Shown one piece after another: positions 25,219-41,420 of a DNA stretch of 64,000 bases (positions are counted from its first letter, which is position 1; the number at the start of each line of letters is the position of its first letter). This DNA is from Anas platyrhynchos (taxonomy: Eukaryota; Chordata; Aves; Anseriformes; Anatidae). Under the pieces are notes generated by a model that searched no databases, was not told the DNA's origin, and saw only the letters and a program-made list of their open reading frames with translations. The DNA is taken from assembly GCF_047663525.1 (NCBI RefSeq), contig NC_092605.1, positions 6,634,001 through 6,698,000 on the forward strand, written 5' to 3'. The position numbers and the translations under genes are program-made.

Positions 25219-28200
25219 CTGAAACAAGTAATAGCAGGCAAAATTAAATACTATACATAAACAACATTAAAAAATAAATACACAAAATTATTCTAATATA
25301 TACACCATTAAAGAACTCTCTTTAGTCCCTTATGTTTCTGAGAAAAGAAGGATTGACATAAAAAATGCAGCACACCTTCTGAAGCAGACAAAAATAAATA
25401 AATAATAATCTGGCACAATGTCCTTTGAGGAGTAAAGAAATCTTCACATTTAATCTAATGCCCAATGAATCAGACCCTTGAAGCTGTGCTCATCTGGGAA
25501 TACATGATGCCTGTTTCTGCTGGTTGGGTCTCCTGCTACTTGCTTAAATATGACAATTCCTAAAAAGCATCAGTTCTGTCATCTGAACAGAGCCTATCAG
25601 AGTCAAAACCTATTTCCATAACTAAGGATAAAATGCTGAATAAGATTTTCAAATTCTGCACCAATCCCTACTCCCCACACACACTGTTTTCAGCCAGCCC
25701 CTTATGACAGGAAAGGAAGCAAGGAGTTCATAGCACATTTCAGCTGTTTGTTTTCATTAACTCCCCAGCTGGTTGGCATGACAGTAAAGAGCATGCTGCA
25801 GTGCCAATCGGTAGGACTGACATCTTAATTCCCCACAGAGCACATGCTGAGTACAGTGACTCAGCTAGGCTTTGTCTCCTGTTCTCAAATACCCATTCCT
25901 GACCAGAGTTTTACTTTCTTCAGAAAAGATGTGTTGCCTTCAAGTTATATCTCACTGATTTACTAACAAAACATTTCTCTTAAGAGCACAACGTTCTGGG
26001 TCATCAGTGCTTGTCCATGACAATGCAGGTTCTGCATAATGTCTTGTATAAGCTCACTAATTCTATTTTAAAAGCAGTTAATCTCAAATGTTTGGGATTT
26101 TATAAATTTTACAAATAATTTATAAAATTCTGAGATCTGAGTCCATCTTTTCTGATGTCAGTGCAAGCTTTCCAGTAACAAAATCAATAATAGAAAAAGC
26201 AGCTCTGATGTCTAATCACCCAGCCCCTGACACATATAATCACTTTGGTTCCTTACAACTGTGAACTATTTTGGTTAATTAATACTTCCTCTTTCAATAG
26301 AATTATAACAAATGTAATTGTTTTCACACATCTAGACAGCTCCCTGGGGAACTGGGAATGAATTGAGTTTGTTCTGCATATATTTCTAGGTTGTGTTTTC
26401 TTGAATGTGAAAAATTTGCATCATTTGTCTTTATTTAAAAAGTCTCTATACTTCCCTAGATAAGAATAAGAATAAAAAAAAAAAACTCATGGATTTGAGT
26501 ATTTACAAAGAATGTTAAAAAAAATTGACTTTTTTCCAGAGCTCCAGATGTTCTACAATTTACAGAAAATCTGTATTGCTGAAAGCTTGTGCTTCTCAGA
26601 CCATTGCATTTCACAACGGTGCCATCTACTGGACGACGACCCAGGACCACATTGAAATACATTTCCCCCCCCCACATCCATCATCTGCAATTAAACCAGC
26701 ATTCCATTCTGGAGTTTTTCCTAAAATTACTGATATCCAACACCTCCTCCAAACTGAAATTTTGGGATGCAGCAGTGCAGCAGAAAAACAGCCTTGAGTT
26801 CTGCAAGAATATTCATCTCAGAGTATGGACCGTGCCAGGACAAAAAAAAAAAAAAAAAAAAAAAAAGTCAGAACCTTATGGCTGGAGAGGGAATTAATTC
26901 TGGAAATATTTTCCTTCACTCTACATTCCCATCTTTTATATTGCTTGTTGATTCTCAAAGCATTACTGGAGAATAACCAATTTTATAAATAAAATTATAA
27001 GATAAATGTATCAGTAGTGCCAGTCTTTGATGTCTCATCAAATCTGTAAAATGAAATGAGTATTAATTACTTTAAGCAAAAACGACAGAACTTAAAAGGA
27101 AGTGTGGAATAGCCTTTCTTACAAAAAAAAAAAAAAAAAAAATCCTTATTTTTCCTTTGGTGGGGGGGAGAGAAGGCAGAAGGAAGACATACGATTTTTA
27201 AATATTTTCCAAATAAAAAATTGGAGATTTGGGGTTTGTTAATTTAATTAATTTGACTACCCAAAAGGTTCTTTCACCTATTGACATGTTCCTTGCAATC
27301 TGCAGTTCAAATACATTTTTAGTTCAATTGGAAAACTTCTGTTACACTAAAATTCTCATTCAGAACCCAAGGATCACTGCAGGGAATTTAAAGATATCTT
27401 AAATACTCATACAGAAAAGATCCCTTCCTCTTCTATTCTTATTTGCCTTCTAGAAAATACATTCTCACAATTGTATACCAAGTAGTTAATATAAACAGCA
27501 GGCTTGCTACCACAGCCATTTTGAGTAGGAGTGTAAAAATATGGTATTCCGTGATGATCTAGCTAGCTCAGTAAAACCTTTGCAGACAAAGCAGAAGTGC
27601 TTAATGTAATTCAGCACCAGACATAACCACCAATATATGGTGATTTCTAGCAAAACCTTCTGCAGACGTCTACTACAGCAGATGCTCTTCCAGAATGGAG
27701 GACCTCTCAGGATGAGGAACTGAGACCAGAAATAACTTTTATAATTCTACTGAAACATTCAAATTTCCCTGGAAACCTACAATAAGACAGATACAGTGTG
27801 AAGACTGCACGGTCTTACTACATAATATTATCTCATACTATTTTCATTCTCAAGTCAAAGAATTTTGAGTGAAAAATCTTTTGAGTGAAAGCTGTTTGGC
27901 TTTTATTCTCATTCACCTGTTTGCCTGAGGCAGAATATTGTTGCAACACCACATGATACACATCTTCCTTTCAGACTTTTTAACTTACATGTTTTGGCTG
28001 GATTACTTCTGTACATAAATTTTTGTTAAATATATTTAGCACATTATTTCCAGGCAGGAAATTTGTAGAATAATACAAAGGGAACACCAATCTCACACTG
28101 TATCTTACTGATGCTATAAAATTCTAAATATACATCTTTAAGAAAACCACCTAATGTTAGCCTAAAGTCAAAAGCCAACTTGGCACACCCCATGTCACCC

Positions 28201-29159
28201 CCAAAACAAACAAATAAAAACATGGAAGTAAGCTGATTTATTACTTCCCAGGACACTGTTCAAGAGACTAACAAACTAATAGAGTCAGCATTCAAAATGT
28301 CAGACAGGTAATGTCAAGTGTTTTTTTCATTTTTCCACTATTTTACATTAACAGTATGGCCAACCGCCAGCCTAGATACTGTTCTCTTCACCCTGCTGAA
28401 GGGCAAAATGAGACACTACCTTTTTGACTCAAATCAATAATACAGGATTTAATGAAGCTCATTCTCTAAATTTCGGGACACTCCCAGCCCATGTTGTAGA
28501 AAATACTACTTTAGAGCTTTTTAAAAAGCGGTCATAAAAGACACTATCAAACCTTCAGATCAGCTGAATGCTCATCACTCAAAATATCAGAAACTAAAAT
28601 CATTATTCCAAGAATACTACTTGAGAGTGCACACAGTCCACTGAGTTATACTTCAACAAAAATTCTAACACAGCTCTTCCTTGCCCAATAGGACTGAACG
28701 ATCACAAAAAAATTTCTGGAAGCCCCTTTATATAAACCTATCTTAATAATTTACATTTAAAACTTAATCTGAAGCCTCCTTTTCTAATGAATACATCATT
28801 ACTTCCTCTAGTGATGTCTTAGCAATCACAGTCTAGCTTTCATACAAACTGCAGCAGTCCTTATCCTCAGCTACCATATCCTACCACAGTGGTTCAGAAA
28901 TCTTTTTACTTAAGAAGCAACTGTATTAACATTCTGCAAAGCAACTATAAGAGTTAAAAAGGAAATATGTATTTCAAGAGACGAAATGGGTAGGCGTAAG
29001 TATTGGACAGTTAAAAGAAAGGAAGTTCTTCGCCATCATCCTACATGTGTAGTTGAAATGATTGCCATGTATCAACGAAAACAAACATGTTTCAGTCACT
29101 AAATTGGCATACATCAAAGAAAACATGTATATTTCAGTCCCTACATCCAAATTTCAAAG
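25219..29159. other. AT-rich interval between PECAM1 and MILR1
   Basis: No supported coding exon on either strand. It contains a run of 25 A at 26842-26866 and other short A runs. It should hold the upstream intron or promoter of PECAM1 if the 5' exon at 25157-25218 is real. I could not place the PECAM1 transcription start. Confidence 0.4.
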
Positions 29160-29440
29160 CAGGGTGAGGGAGGGAGAGGGAACAGGGAGGGCAGAGATGT
29201 ACCTCCTGGGGGAAGCAGCAGGGTTGCAGAAACCGCACCTATGAGGGAAGGAGTAGGCCGAGGCCCTTGCACCTCAACCTCCAGCGGCCTCCCACCTTCC
29301 AACGGCTGCTCCCCCTGAGAGGAGGGTGCGAGGCCGGGCTGCTTCCCGCTTTCCTCCTTTACCACCACCTGGCAGCGAGCATTTTAGGGACTATTCTGCA
29401 GTTTTTCTGATAGAGAACAGCTTACCGCTACAGGAAAACG
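29160..29440. promoter_or_regulatory. MILR1: GC-rich, CpG-bearing candidate promoter of MILR1
   Basis: A GC-rich patch with roughly ten CpG pairs in an otherwise AT-rich interval, ending a few bases before the MILR1 start codon at 29446. It includes ACCGCACC, GGCCGAGG, CAACGGCTG and GTGCGAGGCCGGGC. No TATA box is evident. On the minus strand a plausible donor (CAGGAGGTACAT) near 29204 would allow a PECAM1 first exon here too, which would make it a shared divergent promoter. That second role is inference. Confidence 0.45.
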
Positions 29441-29445
29441 TGCAA

Positions 29446-29499
29446 ATGCTCCCAGTTCTTCTCTCAACGTTGGTATTTTTACGCATGCTTTCTGCCAGC

Positions 29500-29542
<43 letters not shown>

Positions 29543-32500
29543 GTCTTGTGGTTAGTTGTCAGCATTTCCACAAAAGAAACACTTGCAAAACGAGGGTAAA
29601 GGTTGTCTCATAAGAAATTAAGTAAAATAAACAACACAGGAAAAAAAAGGAAGTTGTACGCTAAACTGTGTGAAAAAAAAAAATTCTCTGTTAAAGCAGA
29701 CTAGACTTTGGGAGGGGGTTTGTGTTATGCAGGAAACATGATGTAACACCTGGTCTTGTTACTTTCAGAGGCTGCAGAATATGTAAGAAAAAAGACAAGT
29801 ATAACAACAACGCTTTTAAGACATTCACTGCGTGTCTTTTTTTTTATTATTTTTTTTCTTTTTTAATTTTATGTGTACAGCAAGGCCTGAATTTCTTCAA
29901 AAGTCATCATCGATATACAAGCACACAGACAACATTGCCATTGTATGTACATTCAGGCCCCAGAACTTTTAGGTACACATCATTTATACCCTGGGAGCCT
30001 GGCCTTTCCTCCTCTATTTTATTGGGCAAAGCACATTCACGGCACTCAAAACTCTTGTCAGTTCCAGAAGTTGTAATTTTATTTCACATATATACATTTT
30101 ATTTTATGTATATTCTACTCAGGATGACTACAGAGCAGCATAGTGACTGAGACATTGTTTTGCTGAATATTGTGTCTGACCTGGAGAATTTAAAGATTAT
30201 GGTCTGCCCTTGAATTTGCAACTAACATTGTATAATGTCCAAATTCTCAGTTTTGACCATGGGCCTTTGACCAAAAAAGACACCAGGGAAATAAAAATAA
30301 AAAAACAGTCATGAACATATAAAACCAATGGCGTTTTTACCTATGCTAAAAGAACTGACCAAAACAAAATACTACTTCATGCCATAGAACATTAGCTGAA
30401 TATTACATTTACTTTGCACAGAGACAGAGAACAACAAACTAAGAACATCTACTTCTTGAAACTGTAAAGAAGAAATATCAGCAATATTACTGATTAGATG
30501 ATCAAATTAGTCATCAACTTGTTTTACAGTGGTGTTGAACTCAAGTTTGTGATGAGATCTGTATCTTTTACTATGTGATTTCACAGCTGAATATTTGAAA
30601 CTTGGCCAAAATTCCAAATAGGCAAACTATCCAGGAATACTTAGCATCTTAAAACTTCCATGGTTTAAGTACTTTTTTTTTGTGTGCGTATGTCATTTTT
30701 TAAAAAATTATATTGCTGATAATAAAAGGAAACTACATTCTCCTTTGGTCACAGCCATATTCTCCCAAAGGATCTCTTGCATTCTCTCTAGTAAATGTGT
30801 GGCTGTGAGATATGAATCAGTGATCTCATGCCTTTGTAAGAACAATACTAGAAAAATTATATATATTCTTGTATACTGCCTCGTAGCATAGTTCTATTAC
30901 ACAGCTCTCACACATGAAAAAGTTGATTAAGTTAGCTACATCTTGGAACAAATTTACATAACATAGTTGTATTCCAAACCGCTGTTCCTCACTCCAAAGC
31001 TTTTCCTTGTGCCCACTACTCTAAAATGACTGTCATAGGCTAAATATAAATGGAATATAACAAAAGTGGTTAAGCAAACATCATCAGTTAAGATCAGCAC
31101 TGTTTCCCTATTTAAGACTTCCTCAACTGCTAGAGCCACTCCTCTAAGATTTCATTAGTATAACGCCATCAGATATCTTGAAGTGTACCAGCTTCATTTT
31201 TGCAAGAAAATGTATTTTCTCACAATTCTGCTGTTTTCCTACTGTAAGCCAAGGACATACTTCTTACATATTATGCATTTTTATAAATAAGAGCCATTGT
31301 TTCCTATCTGAAAGCCTTCTTCTCTTCTAGTTCAAGTCTCTCAGCAGATTCAGAATGCAACTGCAGATGGCAGAGGTAGGTTCTTTTTTTTTCAGTTTTG
31401 GGATGTGTGCTGAAATGAACTGTTCACCAAAAAAAAAGGTGGAAAGATTGAAAAATTTCAAAAGCCTACATGTAAAATTAAATCTTTTGCCTGTCTGTGC
31501 ATTGAGACTGTTTGCAAGTTTTAATACAAAGCTTTCTTTGCTGCCATACTCATATGTAGATTAAAAATTGCCTTAAGATGTTAAAATATATTTTCTCTCT
31601 TTATAAGAGTCAGAATTTATCTTAGTCATGACTTTTATATTAACAATTTCTGTGAAAAGACAAGGCAAGTTTTTCTTAAAAGTGTATTTGCATGATCTTA
31701 CAAACCAAACTGATTTGATAGACAATCAAAGCTCTGGCTGCTACTATTCAAAATTCAGGGAAGATAAATTCAGTCTATTTATGTGAGATTAATTTTGCCA
31801 CAAGTAAAATACTGTTTTCACTTTTAGGTTCACATTCTACCACTCAAGTAGCTTGGCTGCTTTCTCATACAGAAGGGAAAAGTTACTTTCTCCTACAATT
31901 AACACCCCATAATATTTCTTTTTTATGCTTCTATTATTTTCATTGCTGCTGTAGCTCAAAAGGTTTTCTTGTTGGTTCATCTAGATGCACCTGTTGGTTT
32001 TGTGCGTTTATGCTGTGTTTTATATGAAGGCATGCATTTTTCATCAAGTGTTATAAGCTATATACTAACACTGAAAAATATGAAGTTGCATTGCCTGCTA
32101 CTGGAAGTAGTAAAAAACACAAACATCTGTTTCAACAGAAATAAGTAGAGCCTGGTCCTCAACATATTCTGGGGAGAGAAAAAAAAAGGGGGGGGGGGGG
32201 GGGGGGAGAGGGGGGAAGAGATTCTTGAATGATAGGTGCAATCAACTCACTCAGAAGTTTCTTCTTTCCAGAGATACTTTCCAACCCCATTCTCACACCA
32301 GTTCAGGGCACTTTGGAAGTAATGTTGAACCAGAACGTGAGCCTCTCCTGTCACTCAGATTCTGGTTCTCCACCTCTCAAATACACACTGTTTAAAGCCA
32401 GTCAGAAGGTATCCACTTTAAATAAGACAGACTTGATGCCAGCATTGTTCAACTTGACTATCAACTCTGCCAGTGATGTGGGTGAATACAAGTGCAAAGT

Positions 32501-35500
32501 TGAGAATGAAATCCATGGTGAAAAATACAGCACAAGTCTCAATTTCATGCTTAAAGGTATGTCTTGCTGTATTACTTCTTGACGCATTTAATTTTATTGG
32601 ATACAAGGAAGAAATTTTTCACAACAAGAGTAGTGAGACACTGGAACAGGTTGCCCAGAGAAGCTGTGGATGCCCCATCATTAGAAATGTTAAGTCAGGT
32701 TGGATGGGACTTTGAGAAACCTGACCTAGTGAAAGAAATCCCTGCCCAGAACAAGAGGGTTGGACTAGATTATCTTCAAGGGTCCCTTCCAAACTAAAAC
32801 ATTCTATGATTGTATAATTTTAGATTTGCATAGCCATGCATTGGCTGATCCAGTGTATCTGCAGCAGTGGGACTCAGCAATTTGTTTGCTGAAGGTGATG
32901 TTTTGTAGTGCGGTGTGTGCCTGCCTTGGTTGAGCTGAACTTTACTGAAAACTGCTATTGTTCCTTTGGGAGTCAGCAGCACTATTCTGATATGTCTAAC
33001 TGAGCCCTCAATCCTTTATGCCCATCTTATTTGCCAGAGTTGCTGATTAATTCAGAGTCTTGCTTTGGAGTTTGCCCTGCAATCAGCGATGCAGTCTTTT
33101 CAGTTGTGTTTTTTTTGTTTGTTTGTTTGTTTTCAGAGCCACTTTCCAAACCAGTGCTGCACTCACCCACCTCTCAAGTAAAGAAAGGCCAAAATGCAAC
33201 CCTGTCTTGTCTCTCAGAGAAAGGGAATCTTCCTATCACATACACTTTCTTCAAAGGCAAACAGAGCATATCTCGACCAGTGAAGATGCAGAAGAAGGAA
33301 GCAGCTGTTACTTTTGTACTTATCAATTCCTGTAGCGACTTAGGAACCTATAAATGCAGAGCTCAAAATAACTTTCACAATACTACAAAATACAGCAACA
33401 GTTTCAACTTTATATTAGCAGGTATGCAGGTGTCAAATAGTTTACTACTGCCAATAAACAGGGACAGAAACAAAGTACAGAACATAGTAAGAATATAAGT
33501 ATTTTAGCCAGAGATTTTATTCCTGCTATGTAATGCTCAAAATATAATGATTACAATAATAATACTGAGGTATTTTAAAATTTATGCAAAAAGAATTACT
33601 CTCAGCCTAGATAGTAGCAGTAGTTGAAGTGACCATGAAGGATGATTGTAAAAGACTCACTTTTACGAGAGACTACTGGTCCAGCTTTCTCCACCTTGGT
33701 GAGACTCTAGCTTTGTTTTTCTCTCTGGTTCCTATGAGAGGGACAGTCCATTGGCAGCAGCAAAATCCTTTCCTTCCGCTGTGGTGGTGTGCAATTTGCA
33801 CTTTCCTGAGTAGTTCTATTAACAGTTAATCCAGAAGCTGAAAGAAATGGAAAGTCTTGATTTCATTTACAGATAATACTTAAAATACGAAACATTTCTT
33901 TACATAAACACCTTTTTTTAAATTTTATTTTTGGCAGAGGAGAGTTGTGATTCTCAACCCTGGATCATTTTTCTTGGGCTAATCTTACTAGCGTTTGTGA
34001 TAGGATTTGCACTGGCAATTCGATTTTTCATCATTCCTTCATGTAAAACAGGTGAGTTGTTTGAATATCTATTTCATTTTCCACATATGCTAATTTATGT
34101 TCTCAGTACTTTCAAGTGTGCAAACATGTTACAAGTAATACCTAATTTAAGACAGAACTGTTGGAAGGGATTAGGCCTTTTTGTTCTTAGGAAGGAAAGA
34201 AAATTCTACTAAAAATGCTTTTGATTAAGGAGTAATTTTGATCACGAAGATAACATTTTTGTGGAGCTCTTTATTTACCTCTAAGATAAACTGATACATG
34301 TATGTATTTGTTGTGCAGAAAAATCTACATCTGCTGTGTCCTCAACAGGCCTTCCTTTAACGGATAAAGTAGAAGAGTCAGAAAATTACGTCACATACAC
34401 AGAGATTAGTAAGTTCGTGTTACTCCCCATATAGCCATGAAATTTACCTGCAGAAGTTTGGTGGAAGAATGTTGTTATACTATCTGCAGCCAACATGGGC
34501 CAGTTCCTTTAGGCACTGCAGAAACAGCAGAAGGGGACAACTACTACCAGTCAGGAAGTAAACTAATAGTACTCCTACTAACCATACCATTACAGATGCA
34601 ATATTTGAAGTCCCTTAGTATCTATATTTGGCCTCATCTGTCTGCCATGCAGCCAAAACCACAACCGCTTAAATGAAGTTCCATACAAAAACCTACCGTA
34701 AACAGAAATAAAATGAATTGCATTTGGGAACTTAAGGAAATTATAGGAATAGCCGTTACAGAAGAAAATTAGATGGGCACTGCACCTCAGATTTACTTAC
34801 TCATTTAATAAAAGCCAAAAACGGGCTATACACAAGCTGTAGAAAAATAAAACTTAGGAAGCTCCTGCATTCTGTTCAAAGTTGTTCAGTATACAATGTT
34901 TCTTTATTCCATGTTGCTTAGCTTTGAAAAGACTCAAAATCAGTTCAAATAAATTATGAAGTAATTCTAGACAACAGTCAATGAAGCAACTGGTCTACAT
35001 TAGTAGAACGTACTACTTCCATTTAAAAAAAATACACAGTAATGAAGACCTTGCATGAAAATCACAATGCTATTACATTGTAATTTTCTAGATTTACCCT
35101 ATGCATGACTGTCAGTATTCTTGGGGGTGTGTGTGTTTGTATCTAACAGCAAAACTGTAAGATTTCTTGTTTCTAAATACCCAAAAGGGAATCATTCCTT
35201 CCCAACAAGTCCACCTTCCATTCACAGAGAGGACAAGTAGATATCTAGCTACACTGCTCCATTAGCTCAGTGCTCTCTACAGCTGTTCATGCCAAATTTC
35301 AATCAGCATTCTACCCACATAGCTTGCAATAACAATGAATATAACTCTGATAATGCCCACAGGTGCTGCAAAAAGCATGACAGATTTATATCCAACCCTG
35401 AATGTCACTGCTTTATTTACATCATAAAATATATATATATATTAAAAAAAAAAATTAAGTCTCTTGTAATTAATTGCTGTTTATCTTTAATACAGAGCCG

Positions 35501-36652
35501 ATTCAAAAACGGGAATGTGCAGTATTTTCTGTTAGTAGAAGAGAAGATGAAAAAGGTGAAAGCCTCATTTTATAGTAGTGGGACATCCAGTATGCATAGA
35601 TATATTTGGGGGGATTGGGGTAAGGTGGTTGTGGGAGGTGGATAGTAGCAGTTAACATACTGAAATTGCTCACTTACTATGGAGAAATAAAAATAACTAA
35701 GACAAAAAAAAAAAAAAAAGCCTATCATACTGTAAGACAAAAGTTCAAAAGCTTAACTTTGCAACCTTGCAGATTTTATTAGTCACCAAGCTGTTGATGG
35801 CTTATTAATTCTTCTATTATCTTTACTAAAAAAAAGAACATTGCACTATTTTATTCTTTTAACAGAGAAGAGGGAAAGTCCTACAATCTATTCACAGGTA
35901 GTCGTAAGAGATGGTATACAAGGTAAGATCTCTTCTCTAATTAATTTAAGTATTTTTAAAGAATATTTCAATCTCCAGATGTTTAGAAGTACCATGTCTG
36001 CTGAGAGGTAGTAGAGAGAGTAGATACTAATTGCCTGGCCTAATTATTTTATAGACAGATCATATAGCTAGTTGTCTACTAGCAAGAAAAATCCCCAACT
36101 AATAACCTCTAGGGACTTAAAATGACTGGAATTATAAAGATCCAAACAGTAACCCTGTTAAATAAGCAACAACTCCTTGCTTAAAAAAAAAAAAAATAAT
36201 AATAATAAAAAATAAAAAAGCTTAATGGAGTCACGGTCAGGTTAAATCCTGCTGGACACAATGTACAGTCTGGCATCTTTAATAAATTATCCAAAGCTTT
36301 CTCTATGATCCAAGCTCCTGTGCATTCAACAATTACCCTGAAATAGAAACTGGACTGTATAATTTAATCAAAAGACTTTAGTCAAGCACTACAAAAAGTT
36401 ATTCCAACTTTGTTGCACTCCAAGGCATGTGCTAGAGGATCAATATTTGACCTTTGGATCTGCTGTTACCTAGTGGTAAGCATGACAATTTCTCAGTACA
36501 CCATTCTCACAGTATAGTAAAATTGAAGACAAAGAAATTATGGTTAGCCCTACTGAAGAGAGACAAGTTTGCCTCTTTCCTCTTTACAAGGTAACCTGGA
36601 CAACCTACATGGTTTAGATTTGACAGAAAACAGATATATCACCAAGTTTTAG
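29446..36652 (+). CDS. MILR1: MILR1 (allergin-1-like), inhibitory Ig receptor
   Basis: Mammalian MILR1 is a myeloid and mast-cell receptor that inhibits Fc-receptor signalling. Exons: 29446-29500 (signal peptide MLPVLLSTLVFLRMLSAS), 31331-31375, 32272-32556 (Ig1, LSCHS...YKCKV), 33137-33421 (Ig2, LSCLS...YKCRA), 33938-34051 (transmembrane, IIFLGLILLAFVIGF), 34319-34408 (ITIM VTYTEI, Tyr288), 35866-35922 (ITSM TIYSQV, Tyr300), 36591-36652 (ends YITKF, TAG). All internal junctions are phase 1 and the total is 993 bases, 330 residues plus stop. Identity rests on the Ig/ITIM design and on the slot between PECAM1 and POLG2, which is MILR1 in human. Exons 1, 2 and 8 are predicted from splice sites and phase and are less sure than the Ig, transmembrane and tail exons. 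The exon 1 donor (GTAAAA) is weak and runs straight into a 37-A tract. Confidence 0.85.
29503..29539 (+). repeat. A37 tract abutting the MILR1 exon 1 donor
   Basis: Thirty-seven uninterrupted A residues begin at the third base of the predicted first MILR1 intron, so the donor reads GT followed only by A. No LINE or SINE body precedes it. Length is likely to vary between individuals and assemblies. Confidence 0.9.
32188..32206 (+). repeat. G19 homopolymer followed by GGGGG
   Basis: Nineteen consecutive G, then AGAGGGGGG, beginning 84 bases upstream of the MILR1 Ig1 exon and on the sense strand. The nascent RNA could fold as a G-quadruplex near the acceptor. It is also a site of likely sequencing or assembly error. 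Confidence 0.9.
32599..32816 (+). mobile_element. CR1 LINE, 3' end fragment
   Basis: About 220 bases matching the avian CR1 3' end: GGAAGAAATTTTTCAC, CACTGGAACAGGTTGCCCAG, AAGCTGTGGATGCCCCATC, GGTTGGATGGGACTTTG, GGTTGGACTAGATTATCTTC, GGTCCCTTCCAAAC, then ATTCTATGATTGTAT. It is 5'-truncated, as most CR1 copies are, and keeps the short terminal repeat typical of the family instead of a poly(A). It begins 42 bases after the MILR1 Ig1 exon. It is the main evidence that the window is avian. Divergence from the consensus suggests an old insertion. Confidence 0.92.
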
Positions 36653-36720
36653 GACAACTATTTCCAATGAAGTGACTGTATCATTGACCCCAGAAGTCAG
36701 TTTCAGGCACAGAAATTCCT

Positions 36721-36726
36721 TTTATT
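36721..36726 (-). terminator. POLG2: POLG2 poly(A) signal (AATAAA)
   Basis: TTTATT on the + strand reads AATAAA on the minus strand, 15 bases after the POLG2 TAA. Cleavage about 15-25 bases on would place the POLG2 RNA end near 36700, some 50 bases from the MILR1 stop codon. Confidence 0.6.
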
Positions 36727-36740
36727 AGATGAATTTAAGT

Positions 36741-41213
<4,473 letters not shown>

Positions 41214-41271
41214 CTTCCCGCCCAGCGCCTCCCTCACGGCCCGGGGGATGAGGGGGGGAGGCAGCGAGCAC

Positions 41272-41283
41272 TGCGCATGCGCA
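41272..41283. promoter_or_regulatory. POLG2: NRF1-type site upstream of POLG2
   Basis: TGCGCATGCGCA, a perfect palindrome that matches the nuclear respiratory factor 1 consensus, about 60 bases upstream of the POLG2 ATG. NRF1 controls many nuclear genes for mitochondrial DNA maintenance, so its place here fits the gene's job. Binding itself is inferred. Confidence 0.65.
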
Positions 41284-41332
41284 CTGGGTGCCGTATTTCC
41301 CTCCCGCTTCCCGCTCCGTGCCCTCAGCCGCC

Positions 41333-41344
41333 GCCGCCATTTTG
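41333..41344 (+). promoter_or_regulatory. YY1-type element at POLG2
   Basis: GCCGCCATTTTG, close to the long YY1 consensus. It is about 120 bases upstream of the POLG2 ATG, in antisense orientation to the gene. Similar elements occur at the DDX5 and CEP95 islands. Confidence 0.5.
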
Positions 41345-41420
41345 TGCCCTTGGGCTCAGCCCCAGCCCTTCTCGCAAGGACCCCGGCTCGGCGCCCCTCA
41401 GTGAGGGCAAGCTCTAATCG

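Noticed and set aside
29722-30150. 142-codon + strand open frame in MILR1 intron 1
   Set aside because: Phe/Leu/Ile-rich frame from a T-rich stretch with no acceptor in phase with neighbouring exons.
31990-32060. ATG CAC CTG TTG..., a signal-peptide-like start before the MILR1 Ig1 exon
   Set aside because: Hydrophobic, but no donor in phase 1. The start at 29446 with the spacer exon at 31331 fits phase and promoter better.
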